Positions 1 to 7,726 of a DNA stretch of 64,000 nt are shown one piece after another. The DNA lies in assembly GCA_016715105.1 (NCBI GenBank), contig JADKBO010000030.1:1-64000 (forward strand), given 5' to 3'. Under the pieces are notes generated by a model, which did no database searches, had not been told where the DNA came from, and saw nothing but the letters and a program-made list of their open reading frames with translations. Source of the DNA: Saprospiraceae bacterium (GTDB lineage: Bacteria > Bacteroidota > Bacteroidia > Chitinophagales > Saprospiraceae). A program made the translations under genes and the position numbers. Positions within the stretch are counted from its first letter, which is position 1. Every line of letters begins with the position of its first letter.

Positions 1-2
1 AC

Positions 3-890
3 GATAAAATCTTGGACTTTACGGGCAATAATGCGACACACGAAGTTGTCAATGCATTTTCTTATTATCCATTTGGAATGGTGATGGGGAACTATAGTTA
101 TCCTAATAATACGAGTACTCCTGATACAAAGTATCAATATAATGGAAAGGAATTTAATAGTGATTTGGGATTGAATTTATTGGATTATGGGGCCAGGTGG
201 TATGATCCTGCGATTGGGAGGTTTACGGGGGTAGATCCGTTGGCAAGTGCATTCAACGCAACTTCTGCATATGTTTACACATTAAATAACCCGATAAATA
301 TGATTGATCCAGATGGGAGAGCACCTGATTGGATTTATGATCAACTAAAAGATGGTTCTTACAAAAAAAGGGAAGGAGCTTCTAATGATGGAGGTTCAAC
401 ATTTCATACATACAATGACAGAAATGGAAATACTCATTATTTCAACCAAAAAGAAAATACATTTGTAACAATTAAACCTGGCCAGATAGACAAAGCTATT
501 GCAGATAGAAAAGAAAAAACTAGATCAGTTGTTAGAAAAACTGGAGAGGTGATTAATAATGTTGGTGATGGGATAGCAGCCATTGGGTATGTAGCTGCAC
601 CATTTACTGAGGGTGCGTCATTGGTTGTAGCTGGTGTTGGTGAAGGTGTTTCACTTGGTGGTAAGGCAATAACAAATTCAGCGAATTTTGAAGAAAGTGG
701 TGCTACCACTAAAAACATGGTAAACTTAGGTGTAGATTTAGTAACAGTACTTGCACCACTTCCATTGGAAAATCTAGTAAAAAAATCTAATTTAGATGAT
801 GTTTCAAAAAAAATAATAAGATCTGAAATAGGTAAAGTGACACAAACGACTGAATTTGTAGTTAAAAAAGAAATTGAAGATAATAAATAA
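3..890 (+). CDS. RHS repeat-associated core domain protein, C-terminal part (5' end outside window)
   Basis: The reading frame is open to the left edge, so only the end of a large RHS/YD-repeat protein is present. The RHS core signature is clear: YYPFGM near residue 19, YNGKE, LNLLDYGARWYDPAIGRF, then DPLA and NPINMIDPDGRAPDW near residue 100. In this family the core closes a beta-shell and the polymorphic segment after DPDG is the effector or toxin. Here that tail is about 190 residues: a polar stretch (HTYNDRNGNTHYF), a glycine/alanine-rich hydrophobic stretch (residues about 185-225) and a charged end. I do not recognise a toxin family in the tail. Two small membrane proteins follow at once and are candidate immunity partners (inference). 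RHS identity is sure; the tail's activity is unknown. Confidence 0.88.
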   Translation, partial: DKILDFTGNNATHEVVNAFSYYPFGMVMGNYSYPNNTSTPDTKYQYNGKEFNSDLGLNLLDYGARWYDPAIGRFTGVDPLASAFNATSAYVYTLNNPINMIDPDGRAPDWIYDQLKDGSYKKREGASNDGGSTFHTYNDRNGNTHYFNQKENTFVTIKPGQIDKAIADRKEKTRSVVRKTGEVINNVGDGIAAIGYVAAPFTEGASLVVAGVGEGVSLGGKAITNSANFEESGATTKNMVNLGVDLVTVLAPLPLENLVKKSNLDDVSKKIIRSEIGKVTQTTEFVVKKEIEDNK

Positions 891-895
891 TTTAA

Positions 896-1096
896 ATGGC
901 AACTAAGGTATTTGGGTTATTATTAATTGCATTTGGAGCTTACCTCTTTAAAATTGGATTAAAATATGAAGATTCAGATAGTGGTCATTTGATGAACATT
1001 AAATTAATTGGGTCAGCGATTTTACTGTTTATTGGCGGCATAGCATTATTATTGTCTTCTAAATCACTTTGTGAAATATTTGGAATTTTTTGTTAA
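896..1096 (+). CDS. small two-helix membrane protein, candidate RHS immunity protein
   Basis: 66 residues starting at an ATG five bases after the RHS stop, so very likely co-transcribed with it. Two hydrophobic segments are seen, at about residues 4-20 and 36-53, joined by a short charged loop (KYEDSDSGH). There is no cysteine lipobox. No family is recognised. Genes directly behind polymorphic RHS tails are often immunity genes, and small membrane proteins are common among them, but nothing in the sequence proves this role. The alternative is a membrane protein of unrelated function carried along with the cassette. Confidence 0.55.
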   Translation: MATKVFGLLLIAFGAYLFKIGLKYEDSDSGHLMNIKLIGSAILLFIGGIALLLSSKSLCEIFGIFC

Positions 1097-1098
1097 GT

Positions 1099-1491
1099 AT
1101 GATGTCTTCGTTTACATACAGAATTATTTCGTTTTTATCAATTTTTTATGTATTGATTCTGTCTATATTACAAGTTTTGAATGAAGCAAGAGTTTTTTCA
1201 TATTTACATGTAATTTGCTGCTTAGCATTATTAATATCATTCAAGTATTCGTCTAAATATTATATAATAATTTTAAAAGTTTGGTGCAGCTTGTTGTTTA
1301 TTAGCGGAATTCTTATACTCTTAAGCTCTATACTATATTTAATATCTGGAAACGGTAATAAGATATCATATACAGGAAATTTACTAGCTTTAGTTTTTGT
1401 TTTTCTTGCCGCAGTTCTATTTAAAAATAGAAATTTATTTTATAACTCTAAAAATGATTTAACTAAATCGCCTTCAACTGAGCGTCCTTGA
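1099..1491 (+). CDS. small polytopic membrane protein, unknown function
   Basis: About 130 residues with four hydrophobic segments (about residues 5-22, 30-45, 55-75 and 90-108). I chose the ATG at 1099, just after the previous stop; an upstream in-frame TTG at 1090 would overlap the neighbour. The last 9-10 residues (KSPSTERP end) are read from DNA that on the opposite strand encodes the tail of a broken regulator (1463-1585), so the natural C-terminus may have been altered by a rearrangement. No family recognised. It is a second candidate immunity or accessory protein of the RHS locus (inference). Confidence 0.45.
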   Translation: MMSSFTYRIISFLSIFYVLILSILQVLNEARVFSYLHVICCLALLISFKYSSKYYIIILKVWCSLLFISGILILLSSILYLISGNGNKISYTGNLLALVFVFLAAVLFKNRNLFYNSKNDLTKSPSTERP

Positions 1492-1585
1492 TTAGATTAT
1501 CCAGAGCATAAAAGATATGAATTTTATCATCAGAATTAAGCTTTGCAATGTCTTCGAGATCCTGCTGTCCTAAGTCTGTAAGTCT
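1463..1585 (-). pseudogene. C-terminal remnant of an XRE-type regulator
   Basis: Read leftward, this encodes about 41 residues including GRLTDLGQQDLEDIAKL and DDKIHIFYALDNLIKDAQL, ending in a stop at 1465-1463. The pattern resembles the tail of a common family of short Bacteroidota helix-turn-helix regulators (recalled, not searched). The N-terminal helix-turn-helix part is missing: the frame hits stops exactly where the transposase-related repeat begins (about 1587). The fragment overlaps the 3' end of the rightward membrane gene. It is read as debris from an insertion or deletion. Confidence 0.4.
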
Positions 1586-1586
1586 T

Positions 1587-1896
1587 CCAACTATTGCTAT
1601 TTAATGAGCGATGGTGAATACAAAATATCAGATCAATACGGATTATACTTCTTGACTTTTACAATTTGTGGATGGGTAGATGTATTTACTAGAAAAGAAA
1701 CAAAGCAAATTCACTATAATCCTGTAAGGGCAGGATTTGTAGATTACCCTGAAGAATATCCTTATAGTAGCTATCGAAATTACTATGAAGAAAGTAGATT
1801 GACCTTCAATTTACCCATAGAAATCTTATATTTGAACGAAGAATGATGTTGGCAGTTAAACTAATATGGGTTTTAAGTTGCAAACTTAAAACAGCT
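1587..1896 (+). mobile_element. decayed REP-associated tyrosine transposase unit, copy 1
   Basis: This is a 310-base unit that recurs at 3481-3836 and, as a 5' part only, at 4157-4276. It holds a short 5' flank (CCAACTATTGCTATTTAA), the shortened transposase frame 1604-1846, and a 3' flank shared with copy 2. The 3' flank contains an imperfect palindrome at 1871-1891 (TTTTAAGTT / AACTTAAAA arms) ending in ACAGCT. Compared with copies 2 and 3, about 60 bases between flank and start codon are missing. It is not autonomous because the transposase lacks its centre. Confidence 0.6.
1604..1846 (+). pseudogene. internally deleted REP-associated tyrosine (Y1) transposase
   Basis: 80 codons, in frame from ATG to stop. 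Residues 1-34 match the N-terminus of Bacteroidota RAYT/IS200-like transposases (YKISDQYGLYFLTFTICGW, then DVFTRKE). Residues 35-80 match the C-terminus (IHYNPVRAGFVDYPEEYPYS, then SYRNYYEE). Intact relatives are about 180 residues, so roughly 100 residues are gone, including the His-hydrophobic-His metal site (NHIHL-type) needed for cleavage. The deletion is in frame, so a small protein could still be made, but it cannot be an active nuclease. Copy 2 has the same deletion junction. Confidence 0.7.
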
Positions 1897-1920
1897 GGCG
1901 GGCATATTGAAAATTTAAAA

Positions 1921-2580
1921 AATGAAAATATTATAACATCAATATTATTGCTAGGTATAGTAGCTATGCACATAGCCAACTAATCGAATCTTTAGACTTA
2001 CGATCAGCAGTTTTGTTTACAAAAATTGAAGGGAATTTTACAAAAAAATATGCCACTCAGAATGATGCCAAGTATGAGTGCTATGAGTTTAATTCATCGC
2101 ATTTAGCCTTGGCCTATATTCCAATACAGAAAGAAATTGATTGTGGTTATTTTGAAATAAATGAACAGATATTTTATACTAAAACAAATTAGCATGTGAT
2201 TTGGATTATGGATCATTTTCTGTTTATAAGTTAAATCTAAATTCAGATGAATTTATATTGTTAAATTCCATTGCTAATGTAAGCGGTCAGCATCAAGAAG
2301 AGTCTTTAATAATCTTTTTCTTTTGAATTCGAATGGAATAAAGTACTTCCCATTGACTTCAATCTATGGATCTGAGCGTAATTTTGGAGATTTTAATTCC
2401 GATGGTAAACTTGATTATTTGGAAACATCATATAATCAGTTTGATCCCATTTATAAAACAGTTTTTACTTCCCTTGACAACTATGAATTTAAAAAAGATC
2501 AAAATAAATACATTATTTTTGAGAAAATCTTGTTGTGTAATAAGATTTCTACAAAGATAATGGAGAAAAAATGGTGGTAG
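1921..2580 (+). pseudogene. frameshifted secreted protein with one FG-GAP/VCBS-like repeat
   Basis: Pieces of one protein can be followed through at least two frame changes. A signal-peptide-like start at 1921 (MKI..., then a piece ending AHSQ) leads to a frame with LIESLDLRSAVLFTKIEG, which stops at about 2192. Then comes LACDLDYGSFSVYKL up to 2326, then from 2323 a frame with FGDFNSDGKLDYLE and TSLDNYEF. DFNSDGKLD is a calcium-loop-like motif typical of FG-GAP/VCBS repeats. The product would be a short secreted protein. The number of indels over 650 bases suggests real decay, though base-calling errors are possible. Confidence 0.45.
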
Positions 2581-2873
2581 TTTGCCTACAATGCAGCAAT
2601 ATTTTTCTGAAGATAATCTTTCAAACGTTTTTAGAAACAAAAGTCCTGCTGCTGTAGCTGGTGGGCTGTTGAATACTTTATGCAAGGCTTAAAAGGGCAA
2701 AATTGGTATTGGTTATGCAGCAGATGTTTTGAAGTAGGGGAAAATTTAATACTTAAACAGTGCCATGTCGGAACTCCATCAAAGCAGCCTCTGGCTTAAT
2801 GTTAGATGCAATAAATGATAAAGCAATAAAACCAATTGAAAATAATTCAGGAAATCCTTAAAAAATTAGACTT
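2581..2873 (+). other. gene debris, no intact gene
   Basis: No plausible gene. Short coding-like scraps are visible, for example the residues SPAAVAGGLLNTL near 2645-2680 and a glycine-rich piece after it, each ended by stops. They may be left over from an earlier RHS C-terminal cassette (inference, weak). Confidence 0.3.
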
Positions 2874-3137
2874 GTGAATTGGAGAACGATATTGGATATT
2901 AATGAACTGATTGGAACAGGTTTGGTGCTCTATTTCTTGTATGAAAACCCTGTGACTTGGGTCTTATATCCCATCAAATATTTGGTGGCAATTTTATCTA
3001 TTTATAAGATTATTTTTACTGTAAAAGATAAAGACTTTTATAAACCAGAAAACGTAGGATTGCCTTGGATGAACTCAAAAATCTATGTTTACATGTCATC
3101 ATCGATAATAGCCATAGTTTTAATATTCGTACATTAA
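2874..3137 (+). CDS. small membrane protein, unknown
   Basis: 87 residues from a GTG at 2874. Three hydrophobic segments (about residues 10-25, 30-47, 70-86) are separated by short charged loops (KDKDFYKPEN). No family recognised. It lies in the decayed RHS-downstream region and is followed after 11 bases by another membrane-protein frame with a frameshift. Both could be orphan immunity-type genes left from exchanged RHS tails (inference). The gene could also be a fragment. Confidence 0.4.
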   Translation: MNWRTILDINELIGTGLVLYFLYENPVTWVLYPIKYLVAILSIYKIIFTVKDKDFYKPENVGLPWMNSKIYVYMSSSIIAIVLIFVH

Positions 3138-3148
3138 AATACTTGAAA

Positions 3149-3481
3149 GTGAACTTAAAAATTTTAATATACATTTTAGTTTCTGTAGCTTTATTGCTTA
3201 CTTTTTATATATACTACGATACAGGTAAAAGTGAGTTAATTGGTGTTGGCGCCTTATTTTTTGTGGTGGCTCAAGCAATATACAATCCGGAAAACTACAA
3301 ACCAAATGATGTAAAAACTAATTATCAATTTTACATTGATAATCGGGGCAGCAGGCATCCTTCTTTATTTTATAAATTTTCCTGAATTCAATGATACGTT
3401 GAAATTAGTTCTTTCTATAAATACTTTACTATTAGGATGTTTATTGTATGTTTATAGAAGGCCCCGGCGATCCAAGCTATG
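3149..3481 (+). pseudogene. frameshifted small membrane protein cut by a transposase-related repeat
   Basis: The first part starts at GTG 3149 (or TTG 3143) and encodes one long hydrophobic helix (KILIYILVSVALLLTFYIYY), a loop with YNPENYKPND, then loses its hydrophobic pattern. The neighbouring frame from about 3330 carries the expected next two helices (LIIGAAGILLYFINF and LVLSINTLLLGCLLYVY). A single frame change near 3325-3340 rejoins them. The frame then runs into the RAYT-type repeat at 3481, so the 3' end is also lost or replaced. Confidence 0.4.
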
Positions 3482-3836
3482 CCCCAACTACTGCCATTTA
3501 AGTTTTCAACAAAATCTCTATTATTTTTTCTGCAAAACCCCATTTTTACTACAAAAATAATGAGCGATGGTGGGTCAAAATATCAGATCAATCGGTTATA
3601 TTTGACTTTTACAATTTGTGGATGAGGTAGATGTATTTACTAGAAAAGAAACAAAGATATTCACTATAATCCTGTAAGAGCAGGATTTGTAGTACTGAAG
3701 AATATCCTTATAGTAGCTATCGAAATTACTATGAAGAAAGTAGATTGACCTTCAATTTCCATAAAAATCTTATATTTGAACGAAGAATGAAGTTGGCAGT
3801 AAACTAATATGGTTTGGTTGCAAACTTAAAACAGCT
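3481..3836 (+). mobile_element. decayed REP-associated tyrosine transposase unit, copy 2
   Basis: Nearly the full length of copy 1 plus a longer 5' flank (CCCCAACTACTGCCATTTAA to ATG 3560). Within the transposase part the order of motifs is the same (start SDGG, then TRKETK joined directly to IHYNPVRAGFV), so the internal deletion is shared with copy 1. Several extra small deletions destroy the frame. The 3' flank ends in CAAACTTAAAACAGCT like copy 1. A shared deletion implies copying after the deletion. Confidence 0.55.
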
Positions 3837-3860
3837 GTGCATTGATAATGCATCGTGATA

Positions 3861-3956
3861 ATGAATACAGCTGAAAGTGTAACAAATAGAAAAATGGATG
3901 AAAATAAAAAAAGTGAATCATCAAACGCCTGGTGGGGAGGAGGGCCAAAATATTGA
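3861..3956 (+). CDS. 31-codon open frame, doubtful
   Basis: ATG 3861 to TGA 3956, polar, ending NAWWGGGPKY. There is no signal peptide and no known motif. It sits between two transposase-related units and immediately before a small membrane frame. It may be the end of a lost larger gene. Confidence 0.15.
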   Translation: MNTAESVTNRKMDENKKSESSNAWWGGGPKY

Positions 3957-3959
3957 ATT

Positions 3960-4082
3960 ATGAAATCAATAATTGTGGGTTTTGTGATTTTAATTTTTGG
4001 TCTTTTTCAATTCTATTATGCGATTAATGCCAAGAGACAAGATCAACATTCTATTACACAAATTATACAAAAATTAGTTTGA
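3960..4082 (+). CDS. 40-residue single-helix membrane peptide
   Basis: ATG 3960 to TGA 4082. It has one hydrophobic helix (IIVGFVILIFGLFQFYYAI) followed by a polar tail (NAKRQDQHS). It starts four bases after the previous short frame. No family recognised. Small single-helix proteins are easily produced by chance in AT-rich DNA, so this remains tentative. Confidence 0.25.
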   Translation: MKSIIVGFVILIFGLFQFYYAINAKRQDQHSITQIIQKLV

Positions 4083-4156
4083 TTTTAATGTATTTCGAAA
4101 ATGATTAGATAGGTTTGAATTTTAAATCATGTATAATTGGTTCCAACTCTGTAAGT

Positions 4157-4276
4157 CCCCAACTACTGCATTTTAAGTTTTCAACTAAAAATCTCTATTA
4201 TTATTTCTGCTAAATCCTATTTTTACTACAAATAATAATGAGCGGTGGTGGATACAAAATATCAGATCAATACGGA
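4157..4276 (+). mobile_element. transposase-related unit, copy 3 (5' part only)
   Basis: The 5' flank CCCCAACTACTG...TTTTAAGTTTTCAAC and the first codons of the transposase (ATG near 4238, then SGGGYKISDQYG) are closely similar to copy 2. Similarity stops after about 4276. Upstream bases TCTGTAAGTC are also seen just before copy 1, so the repeated segment is a little longer than the transposase unit. Confidence 0.5.
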
Positions 4277-4374
4277 ATATGGTTAATGGTGTGAAAAATG
4301 TGAGATGAAATGTGAGTGATGTGTAGCAAGGGAATGGTGAAAAGTTCGAAAATATAAAATGGAATCACCTGTAG

Positions 4375-4420
4375 AGAAAGGGCTTGCCCCTTTCTATTAG
4401 GAAGGCCTCCATGCCTTCCT
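4375..4420. terminator. two tandem perfect hairpins between converging genes
   Basis: The first hairpin (4375-4395) has arms AGAAAGGG / CCCTTTCT with a 5-base loop. The second (4399-4420) has arms AGGAAGGC / GCCTTCCT with a 6-base loop. They lie between the rightward debris region and the leftward receptor gene. They fit a bidirectional transcription stop, although the T-tracts are short; a repeated-element role is the alternative. Confidence 0.45.
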
Positions 4421-4521
4421 AAACGAAATGTTTATTGAAGGCTGTAAATGGTGAATGGTTAATAATTCCATAGCTGCGAATGGAGTTGAATTAAACACTA
4501 TGGCATTTCTTGTACAAATCG

Positions 4522-5998
4522 CTAATTCTCCCTTCTATCGTTTCTATTTTCGTTATTCCCACTCTCAATTTTATAATCCTCTGCGGAGGTGCCTGTAGAG
4601 AAATGCCTTAAATTATAAGTGAATGTCACCATAAAATAACGTTGCAAAACCATACGTTCAGAATCTTGAATATAAATCTCAGTGATATCACGATTGACAT
4701 TGGTATTTTGTTTCAATAAATCATAAACTCTTACGCTGATTTCACCACGATCATCTTTCAAAACCTTTTTTCCAATGCTACCATTGATCAACATATAAGA
4801 AGGATCAATTCCATCTGCCAAACCACCAAAATATTGATGACTCACGTCTGTTCTCAAAGTTATGCCCTTCCACAAAATTCCCTTAAAATTAATCTGACTG
4901 GTGTGTCTGAAAAAATTATTATTGAGTTCGGGACGAAGCGAATTCTTAACCAAACTATAATTGGATCTGGTTGAAATATTGAAATCTATTTTATCACTGA
5001 TATTACTACTCAAATTGAGTCCCAGACTAAAGTCATTAGATCTTGTAAAGGTCTCTTGGTCATTTATAATACCAGGTAACTGCCTATATCCTACGCCCGT
5101 CCAAGCATTGAAATTGGATTTCAATTTTTTGATGGGTAATCCAAAATTGATGAATGTTCTGGCATTCCAATTACCGTCCACATTTTGAGGTTTGATCAAT
5201 TGACCACCTTTCTCCAATACAATCTGATCATTTACCATAAAGGTTTCATCCGCAATAAAAGTGGTATTCGTAATCGAATTACTGACAATAGAGGCATCCA
5301 TTCCAACAAAAAAAGAAGACTCTTTCTCCGCATTTCTATTTCTAAATCTCACCCGCATTCTATTATTATATTCTTGATTGAGGTTGGGATTGCCTACTCT
5401 TAATTGTATCGGATTTGTATTGTCTACCACTTCCTGTAATTGCCCAATACCAGGCTCTCTTGTCCAGGTAAAATAATTAAATTCCAAATTTGAACTTTCA
5501 TTGATCTGATAATTCATCCTGAGGGTAGGTAATAAACTGTTGAAATTTCTATTCAATTTTGATACTTGCGGAAATGTTTGATTATTGATTAAGTCAGCTC
5601 TCTGATACTCCAACTCTACTTGCAAGCTGAGATTTTCTACTTTATACTGATAACCCAGCTCTGCCTCATGGGTCCTGTATTCACTATCAAAAACATTACT
5701 CAATGAGGTGTCCAAAACTTCTTCCCTGTTACTGCCCAAATCAAAATTCAATTTATCAGAATCATTTTTACGGTTTCTGAATTCGTACTCCAACTCGATG
5801 GTGCCATTTGCTCCAACTGGCTCGGTATAAGAGCCTCCAAATTCAACATCAACACCTCCCCTATTTCTGGTAATGTGTTGGTCCAAATTTTCAATTAAAG
5901 TACTACTATCAGAATAAAAGATATTTTCAGCCTGGCGATTGGCGTCATCAATATTATTGTGAGACTCTACATTTGAGCTCAGTGTAAACGTTCTGCCC
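4522..5998 (-). CDS. outer membrane beta-barrel receptor, C-terminal part after a frameshift
   Basis: This continues the protein that begins at 7282. The first ATG of this frame is at 5886, but family-like sequence is readable in frame from about 5998 (GRTFTLSSNVESHNNIDD) and joins the upstream part if one base of the CCC run at 5996-5998 is removed. It encodes about 490 residues of alternating beta strands (for example SNLEFNYFTWTREPGIGQL and NQEYNNRMRVRFRNRN), the barrel domain of TonB-receptor-like OMP_b-brl proteins. It ends in a polar tail (NENRNDRREN). Alone it lacks signal peptide and plug and would not be exported. Confidence 0.75.
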
Positions 5999-7282
5999 TT
6001 TTAAAAATTGATGATTGAAAAGCAAATTGGCGCCAAAATCATTGTCTTCATTGTTTGACTTCACAAAATTCGTCGTTTGATTTAATGGATTTTCCAGAAC
6101 AGAAGTTTTTCCAAGAAAACTGTTTGTATTGATGTCACTTTTAATGTCCGCTCGAGGCAAAAAAATCAATCTATTACGTTTGTCAATTCTGTATTCAAGG
6201 CGGGCATTAAAGCGATGGTCCTTATCATTTCGTTCATTTGCATTCATCTCCTCATAAACCTGATCGGCTTGAGAAGGCAAAATGTAATCTCTGAAAATAT
6301 CAGCACTTGCCTGATTTTTCCTGTTGCTGTATCCATAATTTCCGCTTACCTCCAACCTATCAAAAAAGATATTGCTGTATTGTAAGCCAATGTTGTTGGT
6401 GTTTATAACGCCATCTTGAGTCCTTGCTTCACCTTGACTGTTGGGATCAGCAGAATAATTGGTGATGTTGACATTATTGGATAATCCATTGACCGTCCAT
6501 CTTTTATTATCATTGAAAAAGTTGACACTAGCAGCCAATTGATATCGGCCATCAGTTCCATATCCACCATCCATTTTCCCAAATTGCCCAATTTTTCTGC
6601 TAGGTTTGGTAACGATGTTGATGGTTTTTACTTCATTTCCATCATCAAAACCACTGAGTTGCGCTTTTTCGCTCTTGCGGTCGTAAATCTCAATGCTTTT
6701 TATGATTTCAGCTGGCAAACTTTGAAGTGCTGTATTGATATCCCCACCAAAAAACTCTTTACCATCTACGAGAATTTTTTGCACAGCCTCTCCTTCTGCC
6801 TGTACTTGACCATTTTGAATCACAATACCAGGCATTTTAGTAATGAGATCCCGACTGGTTGCATCACCCAAAGTGGTAAACGCTGAGGCATTATAAGAAA
6901 TCGTATCCCCTTTTTGGCGACCAGTTACAGCCTCTGCCTGAACCACTACCTCGTCCAAGACTTGAGAAGATTCATACAAATTCAAAACCTTGAGATCGAT
7001 GTCAGATTCTGAGTTGACGTTTTTGAATAAGCGCTCATAACCGAGGTAGGAAATTTGCAAAATAAAATCTCTGCGTTTCACATCTCTGATGATAAAATAC
7101 CCATCAACATCCGTGATCTCCCCTGTAACCACCGCAGAATCAGTTGCTTGCAATAATGCAATCGCTGCACCAATGATGGGTTCACCATTTTTGGCGTCCA
7201 AAACTTTACCGCTGATGGATATTTTCTGTGCGAATAATACTTGAGTAAATAACAAAAGCAAAAAGAAATGCAATACTTTCAT
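5954..7282 (-). CDS. TonB-receptor-like outer membrane protein, N-terminal part (frameshifted gene)
   Basis: Signal peptide at residues 1-19 (FFLLLLFTQVLFAQ). A carboxypeptidase-regulatory-like domain spans about 20-100 (SGKVLDAKNGEPIIGAAI, YFIIRDV). A plug-like domain covers about 110-225 (RDLITKMPGIVIQNGQV, ILVDGKEFFGGD, LPAEIIKSIEIYD). The barrel begins after this. The frame stops at 5954 after 442 codons, whereas the joined gene (7282-4522) would give about 920 residues, normal for this family. No SusD-like partner or TonB-box helper gene is adjacent. Whether the single-base break is real or a base-calling error cannot be told here. Confidence 0.8.
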   Translation of the reverse strand: MKVLHFFLLLLFTQVLFAQKISISGKVLDAKNGEPIIGAAIALLQATDSAVVTGEITDVDGYFIIRDVKRRDFILQISYLGYERLFKNVNSESDIDLKVLNLYESSQVLDEVVVQAEAVTGRQKGDTISYNASAFTTLGDATSRDLITKMPGIVIQNGQVQAEGEAVQKILVDGKEFFGGDINTALQSLPAEIIKSIEIYDRKSEKAQLSGFDDGNEVKTINIVTKPSRKIGQFGKMDGGYGTDGRYQLAASVNFFNDNKRWTVNGLSNNVNITNYSADPNSQGEARTQDGVINTNNIGLQYSNIFFDRLEVSGNYGYSNRKNQASADIFRDYILPSQADQVYEEMNANERNDKDHRFNARLEYRIDKRNRLIFLPRADIKSDINTNSFLGKTSVLENPLNQTTNFVKSNNEDNDFGANLLFNHQFLKGQNVYTELKCRVSQ

Positions 7283-7570
7283 AATTGGAAAATGATGTTA
7301 TTCTAGCCTTTGGGCAAAGCTTTTTTGCTTGACAAAAGCTATAAAATGTTAAAATTATCTAAATACAAAATCCTATTTGAAAGGTTGCATTCAGTGTTTA
7401 AAGTTGATTAAACAGGTGATTTAGGTGGAAGTTGACCGTTTAAAATGATCATAATGCTAAAATGGTTGAAATATGGCAAACGACTAAAGATTTAATCAGT
7501 TTTTAGATAATTTTAATGCTTTATAAAAACTCGTTCAAGTTTTGAACAGAATGTAATGATTCATTAAATT

Positions 7571-7726
7571 TCTAGAAATTTACATTCTCCAACCAATAAA
7601 GAGGTGAAGCTTTCGGAGATTGCTGATCAGAATGCCTACAAAGCCGTTAATAAATTGCAGAAAGTGCCATTACAAAGTGACCATACTTCATTAAAATACA
7701 AAGACAAAAAAATTAATGCTGAATGA
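7571..7726 (+). pseudogene. possible gene fragment in a 430-base gap
   Basis: Between the receptor start (7282) and the end of the next leftward gene (7713) there is no intact gene. The only coding-like piece is a rightward frame of about 50 codons without a start (NKEVKLSEIADQNAYKAVNK, then PLQSDHTSLKYKDKKIN) that stops at 7726. Its amino-acid pattern looks protein-like, but I cannot assign it. The rest of the gap is AT-rich and holds the receptor's upstream region. Confidence 0.25.
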
